Shown: positions 34,694 through 43,107 of the stretch, in pieces
Layout: each line of letters starts with the position of its first letter
Position numbering within the stretch: position 1 is the stretch's first letter
From: JBKHAJ01 sp964641125
GTDB taxonomy: Bacteria; Spirochaetota; Spirochaetia; SPDA01; CAZSGZ01
Reading direction: 5' to 3'
Length of the DNA stretch: 64,000 nucleotides
Assembly (NCBI GenBank): GCA_964641125.1
Contig: CAZXMO010000003.1
Span: 1 to 64,000, forward strand
Position numbers and translations under genes: made by a program
Notes under the pieces: model-generated
Seen by the model: the letters and a program-made list of their open reading frames with translations, nothing else
The model's database searches: none
Told to the model about the DNA's origin: nothing

Positions 34694-35317
34694 ATGTCGG
34701 GAAAAACCATCGATGCGAGGGGGCAAGCCTGTCCTCAACCCGTTATTTTGACGAAAAAAGCATTGAAAGAACCGGACTTCGATGTGATTACCGTCATCGT
34801 GGATAACGATACCGCTTTGAAAAACGTGACCCTCCTCGCGGCGAAGCGGGGCGCAATGTATACCTCGGAATCCCGGGAAGACGGTCATTACATAACCCTC
34901 TCCCGTACTCCCTCGCCCGGTGCCACCGGAGGACCGGAGCCCGCGGGGGAACACTTTCCGGGACACGATCGGATAGAAAGCCCCTCGTCGGTCCTTGTCG
35001 TGAACTCGGCCGTTATGGGCCGGGGCGACGACGAGCTCGGAGGGCTCCTCCTCCGCGGATTTTTTCACGCCCTCGGCGAAGCGGATACCAAGCCGGGTAC
35101 GATTATCTTCTACAACTCCGGGGTCCGGCTCACTGCCGAAGGCTCCCCGGTACTCGACGACCTCGCCGAGCTCGAGAAGTACGGCGTAACTCTCCTCGCC
35201 TGCGGAACCTGCCTCGAGTACTTCGGGCTCAAAGACAACCGCACCGTCGGGAGTGTTACCAACATGTATACTATTACCGAAACGCTTCTCGAAGCGGAAA
35301 GGGTAATTAATCTTTAG
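34694..35317 (+). CDS. yedF: Selenium metabolism protein YedF (TusA-like plus DsrE-like)
   Basis: A 207-residue protein. Residues 1-75 form a TusA/SirA-like domain with the C-P-x-P motif (RGQACPQPVILTKKAL). Residues about 95-205 form a DsrE-like domain (VLVVNSAVMGRGDDELG, KPGTIIFYNSGVRL, LLACGTCLEYFGLK) with a cysteine pair. This is the architecture of YedF proteins linked to selenoprotein synthesis, presumably delivering Se to SelD. AAGGAG precedes the ATG. selD follows after a 71-base spacer. Confidence 0.88.
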   Translation: MSGKTIDARGQACPQPVILTKKALKEPDFDVITVIVDNDTALKNVTLLAAKRGAMYTSESREDGHYITLSRTPSPGATGGPEPAGEHFPGHDRIESPSSVLVVNSAVMGRGDDELGGLLLRGFFHALGEADTKPGTIIFYNSGVRLTAEGSPVLDDLAELEKYGVTLLACGTCLEYFGLKDNRTVGSVTNMYTITETLLEAERVINL

Positions 35318-35388
35318 GATTTCTTCCGGTATGATAGAACGCGAGTTAAAAAGCCGAAAGGCCCACAGATGAAAAAAAGGAGGTACCC

Positions 35389-36444
35389 GTGGCGTGTGAC
35401 GAATTCCGTCTGACCGCACTTACCGGTTCGGCCGGATGAGCGGCTAAGAGGGCCCCAGGGGCCCTGTCGCAGGTACTGCGGCACATAGACGGACTCTTTC
35501 CAACAGACAAGTTCCCCGATCTCCTAGTCGGCCTCGAGGTAAGCGACGACGCCGCGGTGTATCGAATAGATGCCGATAAGGCGGTAATTCTTACGGTGGA
35601 TTTCATTACTCCCGTGGTGGACGATCCGTATGAGTACGGCGCCGTGGCCGCGGCGAACTCACTGAGCGATGTCTATGCCATGGGGGGCGATCCGGCGGTC
35701 GCCCTCAATGTATGCTGTTTTCCTCCCTCTCTCCCGGCGGAGATCCCGGCGGAAATCCTTCGCGGCGGGGCGGAGACCGTTCTCTCCGCCGGTGCGGTTA
35801 TCGCGGGGGGCCACACCGTCGACGACGACGAGCCGAAGTACGGGCTGTGCGTCATGGGTTTAGTCCATCCCGAATCTATTATGACAAAGGCCGCCTTTCG
35901 ACCCGGAGACATCCTTGTCCTGACAAAACCGTTAGGTACGGGGATGATTACCACCGCCGCGAAGGGGGATGCGGCCGATCCCGAGCACATAGCTTCGGCC
36001 CTCGAGACAATGAAACGGCTCAATGGAGACGCATCGAAAATATTCGGCGAGATCGGTATCCGGGGATGCACCGACGTAACCGGTTTCGGTCTCCTCGGAC
36101 ACGCCGTCGAGGCGGCCGAGAAGAGCGGAGTGACCCTCGAAATCGACATGAACAGGCTCGACTTTCTTCCCGGAGCACTCGATTATGCCGAAGAGTGCCT
36201 GTTTCCGGGGGGATCGCAAAACAATCTGGACTGTTATACACGGGCGGTCCGATTCGACGAAAGTCTCGACGAGACCTCACAACTGCTCTTAGCGACCCCG
36301 GAGACCTCCGGGGGGCTTCTCGCCGCGGTGTCCCCGGGGGCGCTCGCATCATGCCTCGAAAGGCTCGGTGCATCGGGAATACCCTTTTCGACGATCGGCC
36401 GGGTAATCGAAAAACAGTCCGAATCGGTTGCCGTCAAGGCGTGA
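35389..36444 (+). CDS. selD: Selenophosphate synthetase, itself a selenoprotein
   Basis: SelD makes monoselenophosphate from selenide and ATP. The frame opens at GTG 35389, six bases after AGGAGG (35378-35383 region), and contains an in-frame TGA at 35437-35439. Reading it as selenocysteine gives an uninterrupted protein of 351 residues with the active site T-G-S-A-G-U-A-A-K, matching the C/U-x-x-K nucleophile region of SelD. Downstream are the ATP-binding VSDDAAVY, GGHTVDDDEPKYG, TKPLGTG and DVTGFGLLGH motifs. A stable hairpin follows the TGA. Without recoding the gene would look truncated, starting only at 35557. Confidence 0.93.
35440..35470 (+). promoter_or_regulatory. Bacterial SECIS-like hairpin in selD
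   Basis: Directly after the TGA (35437-35439), GCG (35440-35442) can pair with CGC (35468-35470). Further in, AGGGCCC (35449-35455) pairs perfectly with GGGCCCT (35459-35465). The position, starting next to the stop codon, fits a SelB-bound bacterial SECIS. The exact loop recognised is not certain. Confidence 0.65.
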
Positions 36445-36457
36445 TGACGTTCGCGGT

Positions 36458-36489
36458 TTGACAATGACGCCCGGATACGGCACTATATT
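36458..36489 (+). promoter_or_regulatory. Candidate promoter of tRNA-Sec/selAB
   Basis: TTGACA at 36458-36463 is followed by TATATT at 36484-36489, with 20 bases between, longer than ideal. An alternative hexamer CACTAT (36481) has a 17-base spacing but a poorer match. Confidence 0.35.
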
Positions 36490-36492
36490 CGA

Positions 36493-36579
36493 GGAAGCAG
36501 ATGGGGTCTGGTGGCCCCCGCGGTCTTCAAAACCGTCGGCTGCATGACGCAGCGGGAGGTTCGATTCCTCCCTCTTCCG
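36493..36579 (+). tRNA. selC: tRNA-Sec (anticodon TCA)
   Basis: An 87-base tRNA. The anticodon loop CTTCAAA (36525-36531) has TCA at 36527-36529. The long variable arm is GCTGC-ATGAC-GCAGC (36539-36553), the T arm is GGAGG-TTCGATT-CCTCC, and the D arm has GGGG/CCCC. The 5' strand GGAAGCAG begins like other bacterial tRNA-Sec and pairs with ...CTCTTCC, but positions 6 and 7 of the acceptor do not pair, which is odd. CCA is not encoded. It sits between selD and selA; selA starts five bases after its 3' end. Confidence 0.92.
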
Positions 36580-36583
36580 ATAT

Positions 36584-37945
36584 ATGCACGACAACCCCCT
36601 TGCCTCGCTGCCGCAGATCGAAACTCTTCTCTCCCTATCCGAAATAGCCGGTTTCGAGGAACGGATCGGAAGGCCCCTCGTCAAGCAGGCCGCCCGAACG
36701 GCGGTAGACCGGTTCCGTGCGAAACTCCGCGGTGGAAAGGTCGACGGTGCGGCAGTACCCGCCCTCGACGAGGTTGCGGAGACGGTGGCGGAGGAATGCC
36801 GCAGAATAGAGCGGAAAAAGATCCGCCGGGTCATAAACGGCACCGGAGTCGTCCTCCATACCAATCTCGGCAGGTCTCCCCTGTCCCGCGATGTGTGGAA
36901 GGCCGCCGAAGCGGTCAACTGCGGCTACTCGAGCCTGGAGCTCGATATGACGTCGGGAAAACGGGGCGGCCGCACCGGTCTTATCCCGGAGCTCCTTGCC
37001 TCCTACCTCGGCTGCGAGAACGCCCTGGTGGTCAATAACAATGCAGCCGCGGTCTATCTGATCCTGTCGGAGTACGGACGGGGCAGAGACGTTTTGGTGA
37101 GCCGGGGTGAGCAGATCCAGATCGGGGGCGGCTTTCGGATCCCGGAAATTCTCGAGCAGACCGGATCGAGACTCGTAGAGGTGGGGACAACGAATATAAC
37201 CGGCATCGAGGATTTTCTCACCGCGGTAACTCCGGATACGGGATTGTGTCTGAGGGTCCACACCTCCAATTACGCCGTCCGCGGATTCACCCGCACCCCG
37301 GGAATACGGGAGCTCAAGTCCGCTCTCCCCGCCCATGTCCCTCTTATCATGGACCAAGGCTCGGGAGCGATGAAAGAAAACATCCCGGGAGAGACCGGAG
37401 TCGGGGAATACCTGAAGATGGGGGCCGATCTGGTCTGCTTTTCCGCGGATAAGCTCTTCGGAGGGGTCCAGGCGGGGTTCATCGTGGGTAAAGACGATAT
37501 GATACGAAGGCTCTCCTCCCATCCGCTGATGAGGGTCTTCCGGCCGGGAAAGACCATATACTCCCTCCTCGAAGAGCATCTGATCCGCGCCATCAACGGA
37601 GAACAATCCCTCCCCGCCGATTCGATTCGAGAAGATAACGACCGCGCCAAGAGAACCGCGCGTAAAGTTCTCAAGGATATACCCTCCTCGCGCGCGCGAA
37701 TAATGTCCGCCGATTTTTCCTTGGGCGGGGGGAGCTCTCCGGACGAGTATTTTCCTACCGCGGCAATCGAAATAATCTCCGACGATCCGCCTGAGTCGAT
37801 ACTCAAAAAGATGCGCGCCTGGAATCCCCCCATCATAGGTGTTATCCAGGACAACAGGGTCCGTATATTCCCGGTAACCCTCTTCCCAGAGGACATCCCG
37901 CCGGTACGGGGTTTCCTCGAGCATCTGACGGGAGATGAATCCTGA
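36584..37945 (+). CDS. selA: L-seryl-tRNA(Sec) selenium transferase
   Basis: SelA of 453 residues, a PLP enzyme that converts seryl-tRNA-Sec to selenocysteyl-tRNA-Sec. Family features: N-terminal LASLPQIETLL, INGTGVVLHTNLGRSPLS, the GCENALVVNNNAAAVYLIL segment, SRGEQIQIGGGFRIPEI, and the PLP lysine Lys290 in FSADKLFGGVQAG. The ATG is only four bases after the end of tRNA-Sec, and no Shine-Dalgarno is present outside the tRNA. Its TGA overlaps the selB ATG by one base. Confidence 0.95.
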   Translation: MHDNPLASLPQIETLLSLSEIAGFEERIGRPLVKQAARTAVDRFRAKLRGGKVDGAAVPALDEVAETVAEECRRIERKKIRRVINGTGVVLHTNLGRSPLSRDVWKAAEAVNCGYSSLELDMTSGKRGGRTGLIPELLASYLGCENALVVNNNAAAVYLILSEYGRGRDVLVSRGEQIQIGGGFRIPEILEQTGSRLVEVGTTNITGIEDFLTAVTPDTGLCLRVHTSNYAVRGFTRTPGIRELKSALPAHVPLIMDQGSGAMKENIPGETGVGEYLKMGADLVCFSADKLFGGVQAGFIVGKDDMIRRLSSHPLMRVFRPGKTIYSLLEEHLIRAINGEQSLPADSIREDNDRAKRTARKVLKDIPSSRARIMSADFSLGGGSSPDEYFPTAAIEIISDDPPESILKKMRAWNPPIIGVIQDNRVRIFPVTLFPEDIPPVRGFLEHLTGDES

Positions 37946-39720
37946 TGTTCGTTATCGGGACCGCCGGTCATGTCGACCACGGGAAGACCGCCCTTATCGA
38001 GGCCCTTACCGGAATCAACGCGGACCGTCTGCCGGAGGAAAAGAAGCGGGGAATGACCATCGACCTCGGATTCGCCCACTTCTTAGGATCGGAAGGCGAG
38101 GAAATCGGAGTTATCGACGTTCCGGGGCACGAGCGGTTTATCCGGAATATGGTCGCCGGGGCCTGGAGTCTCGATCTCGGTCTCCTGGTTATCGCGGTCG
38201 ACGACGGATGGATGGATCAAACCGAGGACCACGCGCGGGTCCTCTACGGTATGGGGGTCCGCCGGGTTGTGTTGGTCCTCACGAAATGCGACCTCGCCGA
38301 CCGAGACCAGATCGACCTCGTCCGGGAAGATACGGAAGAAAATTTCTTCCGTATCTTCGAAACCCTCCCCGAAACGGTCGAAACCAGCGCCCTATCCGGA
38401 ACCGGAATCGACGAGCTCAAAACGACGGTCGTCCGGCTTCTCGCGGAGCCGAAAAAACGGAGCTTCCTCCCCTTCGCCACCCTCTACGTCGACCGTGTTT
38501 TTTCCCTTCAGGGAACGGGAACGGTGGTGACGGGAAGTCTCACAACGGGGAAAATTACCTCAGGCGGGGAGGTTACTCTTCTGCCTAGGGGCGCTCGAGC
38601 CCGGGTACGTTCGATCCAGTCGTACTACCGGGACACCGATACGGCCCGTCCGGTTTCCCGGGTCGCCGTCAATCTCCAGGGAATCAAGAAGGAAGAAGTA
38701 TCCCGGGGCATGTGTCTGACCGATGATCGAGACCGCTTCTGGACCTCGAAAGAGCTTCTTGTACGTATCCGGGAGTATCCCTCCCGGGAGACTCTTTCCG
38801 CAGCAAGCGCTCTGCGCGGGCAGAAGGAGGTCGAGGTCGCCCTCGGGACCTTTAACTCCCCCGCCCGGATCTACCGTTTGAACGACGCCTGCGTACGTTT
38901 CGTCCTCCGCGAGCCGGCATCCTTTCGCTGGAATCAGCCCCTTATAGTCACCGGACACGGGGGAAGCACCCCCCGCGCTTGGGGGCGTGTTCTGTGGGGA
39001 GAAAGAGTTTCGAGCGGCCTCAGATCACGTATCGCCGATTTTGCGGCCGCATGCGATACTTTGGAGCTCCCCGGCTACACCGTTTTTCATCTCGAAGTCT
39101 TCGGGTATGCCCGGGATACTGCAGGCGATTATCCTGAAGCACGAAGAATCGGGGAATGGATCCTTCAGGATTCTCTCGTCGAAAAGATCGAGACGGCCGT
39201 CCGACGTTCTTCCGAAAAGCCGGGGGGAACGACCCTTCCCGAATTATCAGGAGGTATTCCCGAGCTCGGTGAGCTCGAAACTTCGCTCCTAGAGTCGATC
39301 GTCGGCGAGATGAAGGCAAAGGGAACACTTGTCGAGCGCACAGGGGTCCTCTTTCAGCCGGGGAGAGAACGGAGCGAAGTGAGTAAAACGGGGAAGAAAA
39401 TACTCGAGGCGGCTGCCGATAAAGAGCCGGAGGCGTTCGAGCCGAAGGACCTTTCTGTGCCCGGATGTCAACAGGAGATCCGCGCTCTAGTTCGGGAAGG
39501 GCTCCTCGTCCAGCTCGAGGGAGGGCTCTACTATAGGCCCGAGGCCTACGATTCTCTGCGGGACAAAATATTGGACGGGCTCGGTTCCGGGGCTTCCTTT
39601 ACTATACCCGAGGCTAAGGACCGGTCCGGGCTCACCCGTAAATATATCATCCCCCTTCTCAACCGGATGGAGACGGACAAGCTGGTCCGGAGAGTTGATA
39701 ATCAGCGTATCGTGCTCTGA
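37945..39720 (+). CDS. selB: Selenocysteine-specific elongation factor SelB
   Basis: SelB of 591 residues, a GTPase that brings Sec-tRNA to UGA codons bearing a SECIS. The G domain has GTAGHVDHGKTALIEALTG, the DVPGHERFIRNMVAG G3 motif and LTKCD. Beta-barrel domains follow (FSLQGTGTVVTGSL). The C-terminal part (about 400-591) contains the winged-helix repeats that bind SECIS RNA, ending ...METDKLVRRVDNQRIVL. The last 19 bases overlap the end of the convergent MFS gene. Confidence 0.95.
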   Translation: MFVIGTAGHVDHGKTALIEALTGINADRLPEEKKRGMTIDLGFAHFLGSEGEEIGVIDVPGHERFIRNMVAGAWSLDLGLLVIAVDDGWMDQTEDHARVLYGMGVRRVVLVLTKCDLADRDQIDLVREDTEENFFRIFETLPETVETSALSGTGIDELKTTVVRLLAEPKKRSFLPFATLYVDRVFSLQGTGTVVTGSLTTGKITSGGEVTLLPRGARARVRSIQSYYRDTDTARPVSRVAVNLQGIKKEEVSRGMCLTDDRDRFWTSKELLVRIREYPSRETLSAASALRGQKEVEVALGTFNSPARIYRLNDACVRFVLREPASFRWNQPLIVTGHGGSTPRAWGRVLWGERVSSGLRSRIADFAAACDTLELPGYTVFHLEVFGYARDTAGDYPEARRIGEWILQDSLVEKIETAVRRSSEKPGGTTLPELSGGIPELGELETSLLESIVGEMKAKGTLVERTGVLFQPGRERSEVSKTGKKILEAAADKEPEAFEPKDLSVPGCQQEIRALVREGLLVQLEGGLYYRPEAYDSLRDKILDGLGSGASFTIPEAKDRSGLTRKYIIPLLNRMETDKLVRRVDNQRIVL

Positions 39721-40856
39721 TCGGCGGGAATGTTTCTTCTCCGTATCCACACGAAAAGACCCGCCGCCACCGCCGCAATCACGAAGAGATTGAATACATA
39801 GGACCGCTCGATTCCGAAAGATGAAGCGAGCACCCCGAGAAGAAGCGGAAAGAGCATTCCTCCCAGCGAAAGGCAGGCGAAGAGAATCCCGGTTACCGCA
39901 CCCGGCTGTTTCGGGTATTCCTCCGCCCCCTTGGCCATCACCAGCGGGAACACCGGAGCAATGCCGAGACCGTAGATGAGGCAGAAGATAACCTTGACCG
40001 GTATGCTCGGAACAACGATAAAGATGATCAGACTGATGAACCCGGTCAAGAGCCCGATAAAGAGAAGGTTCTTGCTCTTGATCCTCCGTATTATCCAGCT
40101 CGACGAAAGCCTTCCCGTCAAGACCCCGGCGAGGTAGATCCCAACAATGGCGCTGGAGAGCCTCATGCTGACCTCGAGCTCGGTTTTGAAATACTCCGCA
40201 AGCCAGTAGGAGAATCCCAAGTCCAAGGAGACCGAGAGAAATATCAGCACCGCCGCGAGGATGATATTCGGATTTTTTAGTATTTCTTTTATCGGCCGAT
40301 GCCCCGACCGCTCCGTAGAGGCATCGGGAATCCGGGAAAAGACTATAGCCGGGATCAGGAGGAAGGCGATACCCGCCGTCTGAACGAAGGGCCATCTCCA
40401 GGAAAGTCCGACGGTAAAGTTGAGGGCCACCAGGAGAGGCGCGGTGAAACTGCCCAAAGCGGCGAAGAAGGTCTGAATGGAGAGATACCTCGCCCGGTTA
40501 TGGGGAAACATGTCGAGCATTATGCTCTGCCCCACCGCTCCGATGGGGCTTCCGAAGAGGCTGAAAGCGAAAACGATAATGCAGATAACGATGTATGTCG
40601 GCGCGAAACCCATCGTAATGAGCCCGAGCCCGAGTAATCCTGAAAATCCGGCGTAGAGAAGTTTTCGGTTCGCGTAATCGGTAGCGATCCCTCCGACGGT
40701 CGTGCCGAACAGTGATCCCAGGGACAGGAGGGTAAAGAAGAGCCCCGCCTGAGGATAGGTGATTCCCAGATCGTCCACGATACCGGGAACGGACGGCCCG
40801 AGAAGGCCTATCACCATGACCCATAAAAAATTGGACGCGAAAGATATGTACGGCAC
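39702..40856 (-). CDS. MFS transporter
   Basis: A 384-residue major facilitator protein with about 12 membrane helices. It shows the loop 2-3 pattern G-x-x-x-D-x-x-x-R-K (GGIATDYANRKLLYAGF) and a weaker copy in the second half (GRLSSSWIIRRIKSKNLL). The start is GTG 40856 with AGGGAAG about ten bases upstream. It is the last gene of the long minus-strand array, eight bases after the aldolase, so it may export or import a sugar or end product of that pathway. Substrate not predictable. Confidence 0.85.
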   Translation of the reverse strand: MPYISFASNFLWVMVIGLLGPSVPGIVDDLGITYPQAGLFFTLLSLGSLFGTTVGGIATDYANRKLLYAGFSGLLGLGLITMGFAPTYIVICIIVFAFSLFGSPIGAVGQSIMLDMFPHNRARYLSIQTFFAALGSFTAPLLVALNFTVGLSWRWPFVQTAGIAFLLIPAIVFSRIPDASTERSGHRPIKEILKNPNIILAAVLIFLSVSLDLGFSYWLAEYFKTELEVSMRLSSAIVGIYLAGVLTGRLSSSWIIRRIKSKNLLFIGLLTGFISLIIFIVVPSIPVKVIFCLIYGLGIAPVFPLVMAKGAEEYPKQPGAVTGILFACLSLGGMLFPLLLGVLASSFGIERSYVFNLFVIAAVAAGLFVWIRRRNIPADQSTIR

Positions 40857-40863
40857 CCGAATT

Positions 40864-41658
40864 CTACTTCCCTATATGGCTCATGGCCTGCTTTACGGAC
40901 CACCCCTCATGGACGAGTCCGCACATGGCTTCCACTACCGCCTGTGTATTCCCGTGCTGCCAGATGTTCCTTCCGATGGCGATTCCCTTCGCCCCCGCCT
41001 GCATCGAATAATAGACATCGGTGAAGACGTCCTCGATGCTGTCGGTCTTCTCGCCGCCGAGGATCACGATGGGTATCGGACACCCCTCCACCACTTCCCG
41101 GAAGCTCTCGGGACTTCCCGTATAGTAGGTCTTCACCAGATCGGCGCCGATCTCCATCGCCGCCCGGGCGGCAATCTTGACTCCCTTGACATCGGTGGAG
41201 GATAAATCCTTTCCCTTGGCCATCGCCTCGATCATAAGGGGAATACCCCACCGAGAACAGGCGTCGGCGACGAGACTGCCGTTTCGAATAAACTCACCTT
41301 CCCTGGGATGACCGAACTTGACCGTTACCGCGGCTCCGGCGGCGCCGTATTCGAGAGCTTTTTCCGGCGAGGTTATGAGCTCTTCTTCGAACATGCCGCC
41401 TAAGACGGTAAATCCGCCGGTCAACCGGAGGACCAATGATGTGCTCCTGTCCCACGCTCCTTCCGCCGCCGATGCGAATCCCCGGGTGGTTAGAATGCAG
41501 TCCGCGCCTCCGGTTACGCAGTCCCGCACCAACCCCGCGGGGTCGTTTATCCCTTCCATGGGCCCTGCGATACCGCCGTGATCTATTGCCACACACACGC
41601 AGTTGCCGGTGTCCTTCCTGAAGAGGGAGTTGTACCGTATTTCTTTTCCTAGGTTCAT
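40864..41658 (-). CDS. DhnA/LsrF-type class I aldolase
   Basis: A 264-residue TIM-barrel aldolase of the DeoC/FbaB (DhnA) superfamily. The Schiff-base lysine is in GADLVKTYYTG (about residue 177), with VAIDHGG near the N-terminus and the phosphate-binding glycines VILGGEKT and GAKGIAIGRNIWQ near the C-terminus, as in LsrF and class I fructose-bisphosphate aldolase. It follows an FGGY kinase and an alcohol dehydrogenase, which suggests it cleaves the phosphorylated ketose those enzymes produce. The exact substrate is unknown. Confidence 0.8.
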   Translation of the reverse strand: MNLGKEIRYNSLFRKDTGNCVCVAIDHGGIAGPMEGINDPAGLVRDCVTGGADCILTTRGFASAAEGAWDRSTSLVLRLTGGFTVLGGMFEEELITSPEKALEYGAAGAAVTVKFGHPREGEFIRNGSLVADACSRWGIPLMIEAMAKGKDLSSTDVKGVKIAARAAMEIGADLVKTYYTGSPESFREVVEGCPIPIVILGGEKTDSIEDVFTDVYYSMQAGAKGIAIGRNIWQHGNTQAVVEAMCGLVHEGWSVKQAMSHIGK

Positions 41659-41667
41659 CGTTTCTCC

Positions 41668-43107
41668 TTATTCCTTGACTTTTTTTATCCGTGAGAGCTT
41701 TTCGAAAATGTTCTTGAGCCCGCCGTAGGCTTCACGGTAGAGCTCGAAATACTCGCTGTATAGGGAATAGGCTGCAGGATCCGGTTCGAGGGTTTCCCGG
41801 AAGCGCACCGTTTCCTCCGCCGCTTCCGCTAACGACGAGAATCTGCCGAGGCCCGCTAAGGCGAAGCAGAGGTCTCCGATTAACTCCGAATCGGAGGTTT
41901 CCGGGACCAATATCCTCTTTCCCGTGATGTCCGCTTTTATCTGGTTCCACACACGGCTCTTCGCCTGACTCCCGGTGATCCTCAGCTCCTCAGCTTCGAG
42001 CCCGTTCTCCTCCATTGCTTCGAGAACGTGCCGTATGGCATATCCCACCGATTCGACTACCGCCCGGGTCATCTCTCTCCTGCCGTGCTGCAGCGAAAGC
42101 CCGATAAAACACCCCCGGGCCGCCGGATCCCAGAGGGGGGCACGTTCTCCGGCGAGATACGGGAGGAATATCAAGCCGGCCCCGGCAGGAGCCGTATCGG
42201 CCACTTCGATGAATATATCCTCGTAGCTTATATTTTTGCGTCCTGTTATCTCCTTGAACCACTGGAGCGCCTTTCCGGAGGTGGCCACCGGTCCCGAAAT
42301 ATTGTACAGCCCCTCCACGACGTGGCTCATACACAGGAGCCGGTCGTCACGGATGAGGGTCTCGGTACACAGGTTTATCCCCTCGGAGGTGCCCGCGCGG
42401 TCGCATGCCCTCCCGGGGACGGTTGTCGCGGTCCCTATCAACGAGGCGGCGAAATCGGGTCCGCAGGCGAATACCGGAACATCCGCGGGCAGTCCGAAGA
42501 GCTCCCCCGCCGTGCGGGTGGTCTTTCCCGCTTGAGTACCCGGTTTTATAAAGCCGGGAAACTTGTCCGGGTCCATTCCCAGACCTAAGGTCTGCTCCTC
42601 GGTCCAGATATAGGGTCTATACTCCGGTACCGGGAGGACCACCGATCGGTTCCCGGTCAAGAGATAGGTTATATACTCGGGACAGGAAGAAAAGAATACG
42701 GTCTTACCGTAGATACCGGGACGATTACGGAAGATCCAATATGCCTTAGGAAGATAAAACATGGGATCGATATAGATTCCGGCCCGTTCGGAGATCTCCT
42801 TCGATTCATCGACCCCCCTCCTGTCGAGCCAGGTCATGGCGTTATCCAGGGGCATATCATCGGGTCCGACCGGTACGAGGGTCGGCCCGTTTCCGCTGAC
42901 GGCGACCGCCTCGAGTTCTCGGGTATTCAACTCCGCGGCACAACGGCTCAATGCCGTTATCCATTGCCGGCCGTCCACCTCGTGATACGATGAATTATCG
43001 GAGACGGCGAGGGAAATTTCCACGCTCGCCGTGGAGAGGCAATTTCCTCCAAGGTCGTACAGGGAAGTCTTTAATACCGTCGTTCCGATATCGATTACGA
43101 GAATCAT
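41668..43107 (-). CDS. FGGY-family carbohydrate kinase
   Basis: A 479-residue sugar kinase. The N-terminus MILVIDIGTTVLKTSLYD is the phosphate 1 motif, and RRGVDESKEI is in the substrate region. GAGLIFLPYLAGERAPLWDP is the FGGY signature, with ELRITGSQAKSRVWNQIKAD in the ATP-binding half. It resembles xylulokinase/LsrK-type enzymes but the sugar cannot be read from sequence. It overlaps the dehydrogenase gene by 4 bases and precedes the aldolase by 9 bases. Confidence 0.85.
   Translation of the reverse strand: MILVIDIGTTVLKTSLYDLGGNCLSTASVEISLAVSDNSSYHEVDGRQWITALSRCAAELNTRELEAVAVSGNGPTLVPVGPDDMPLDNAMTWLDRRGVDESKEISERAGIYIDPMFYLPKAYWIFRNRPGIYGKTVFFSSCPEYITYLLTGNRSVVLPVPEYRPYIWTEEQTLGLGMDPDKFPGFIKPGTQAGKTTRTAGELFGLPADVPVFACGPDFAASLIGTATTVPGRACDRAGTSEGINLCTETLIRDDRLLCMSHVVEGLYNISGPVATSGKALQWFKEITGRKNISYEDIFIEVADTAPAGAGLIFLPYLAGERAPLWDPAARGCFIGLSLQHGRREMTRAVVESVGYAIRHVLEAMEENGLEAEELRITGSQAKSRVWNQIKADITGKRILVPETSDSELIGDLCFALAGLGRFSSLAEAAEETVRFRETLEPDPAAYSLYSEYFELYREAYGGLKNIFEKLSRIKKVKE

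Noticed and set aside
35389..35556. selD could be a pseudogene truncated by a stop codon
   Set aside because: The TGA is at the known Sec position, is followed by a hairpin, and tRNA-Sec, selA and selB are adjacent.
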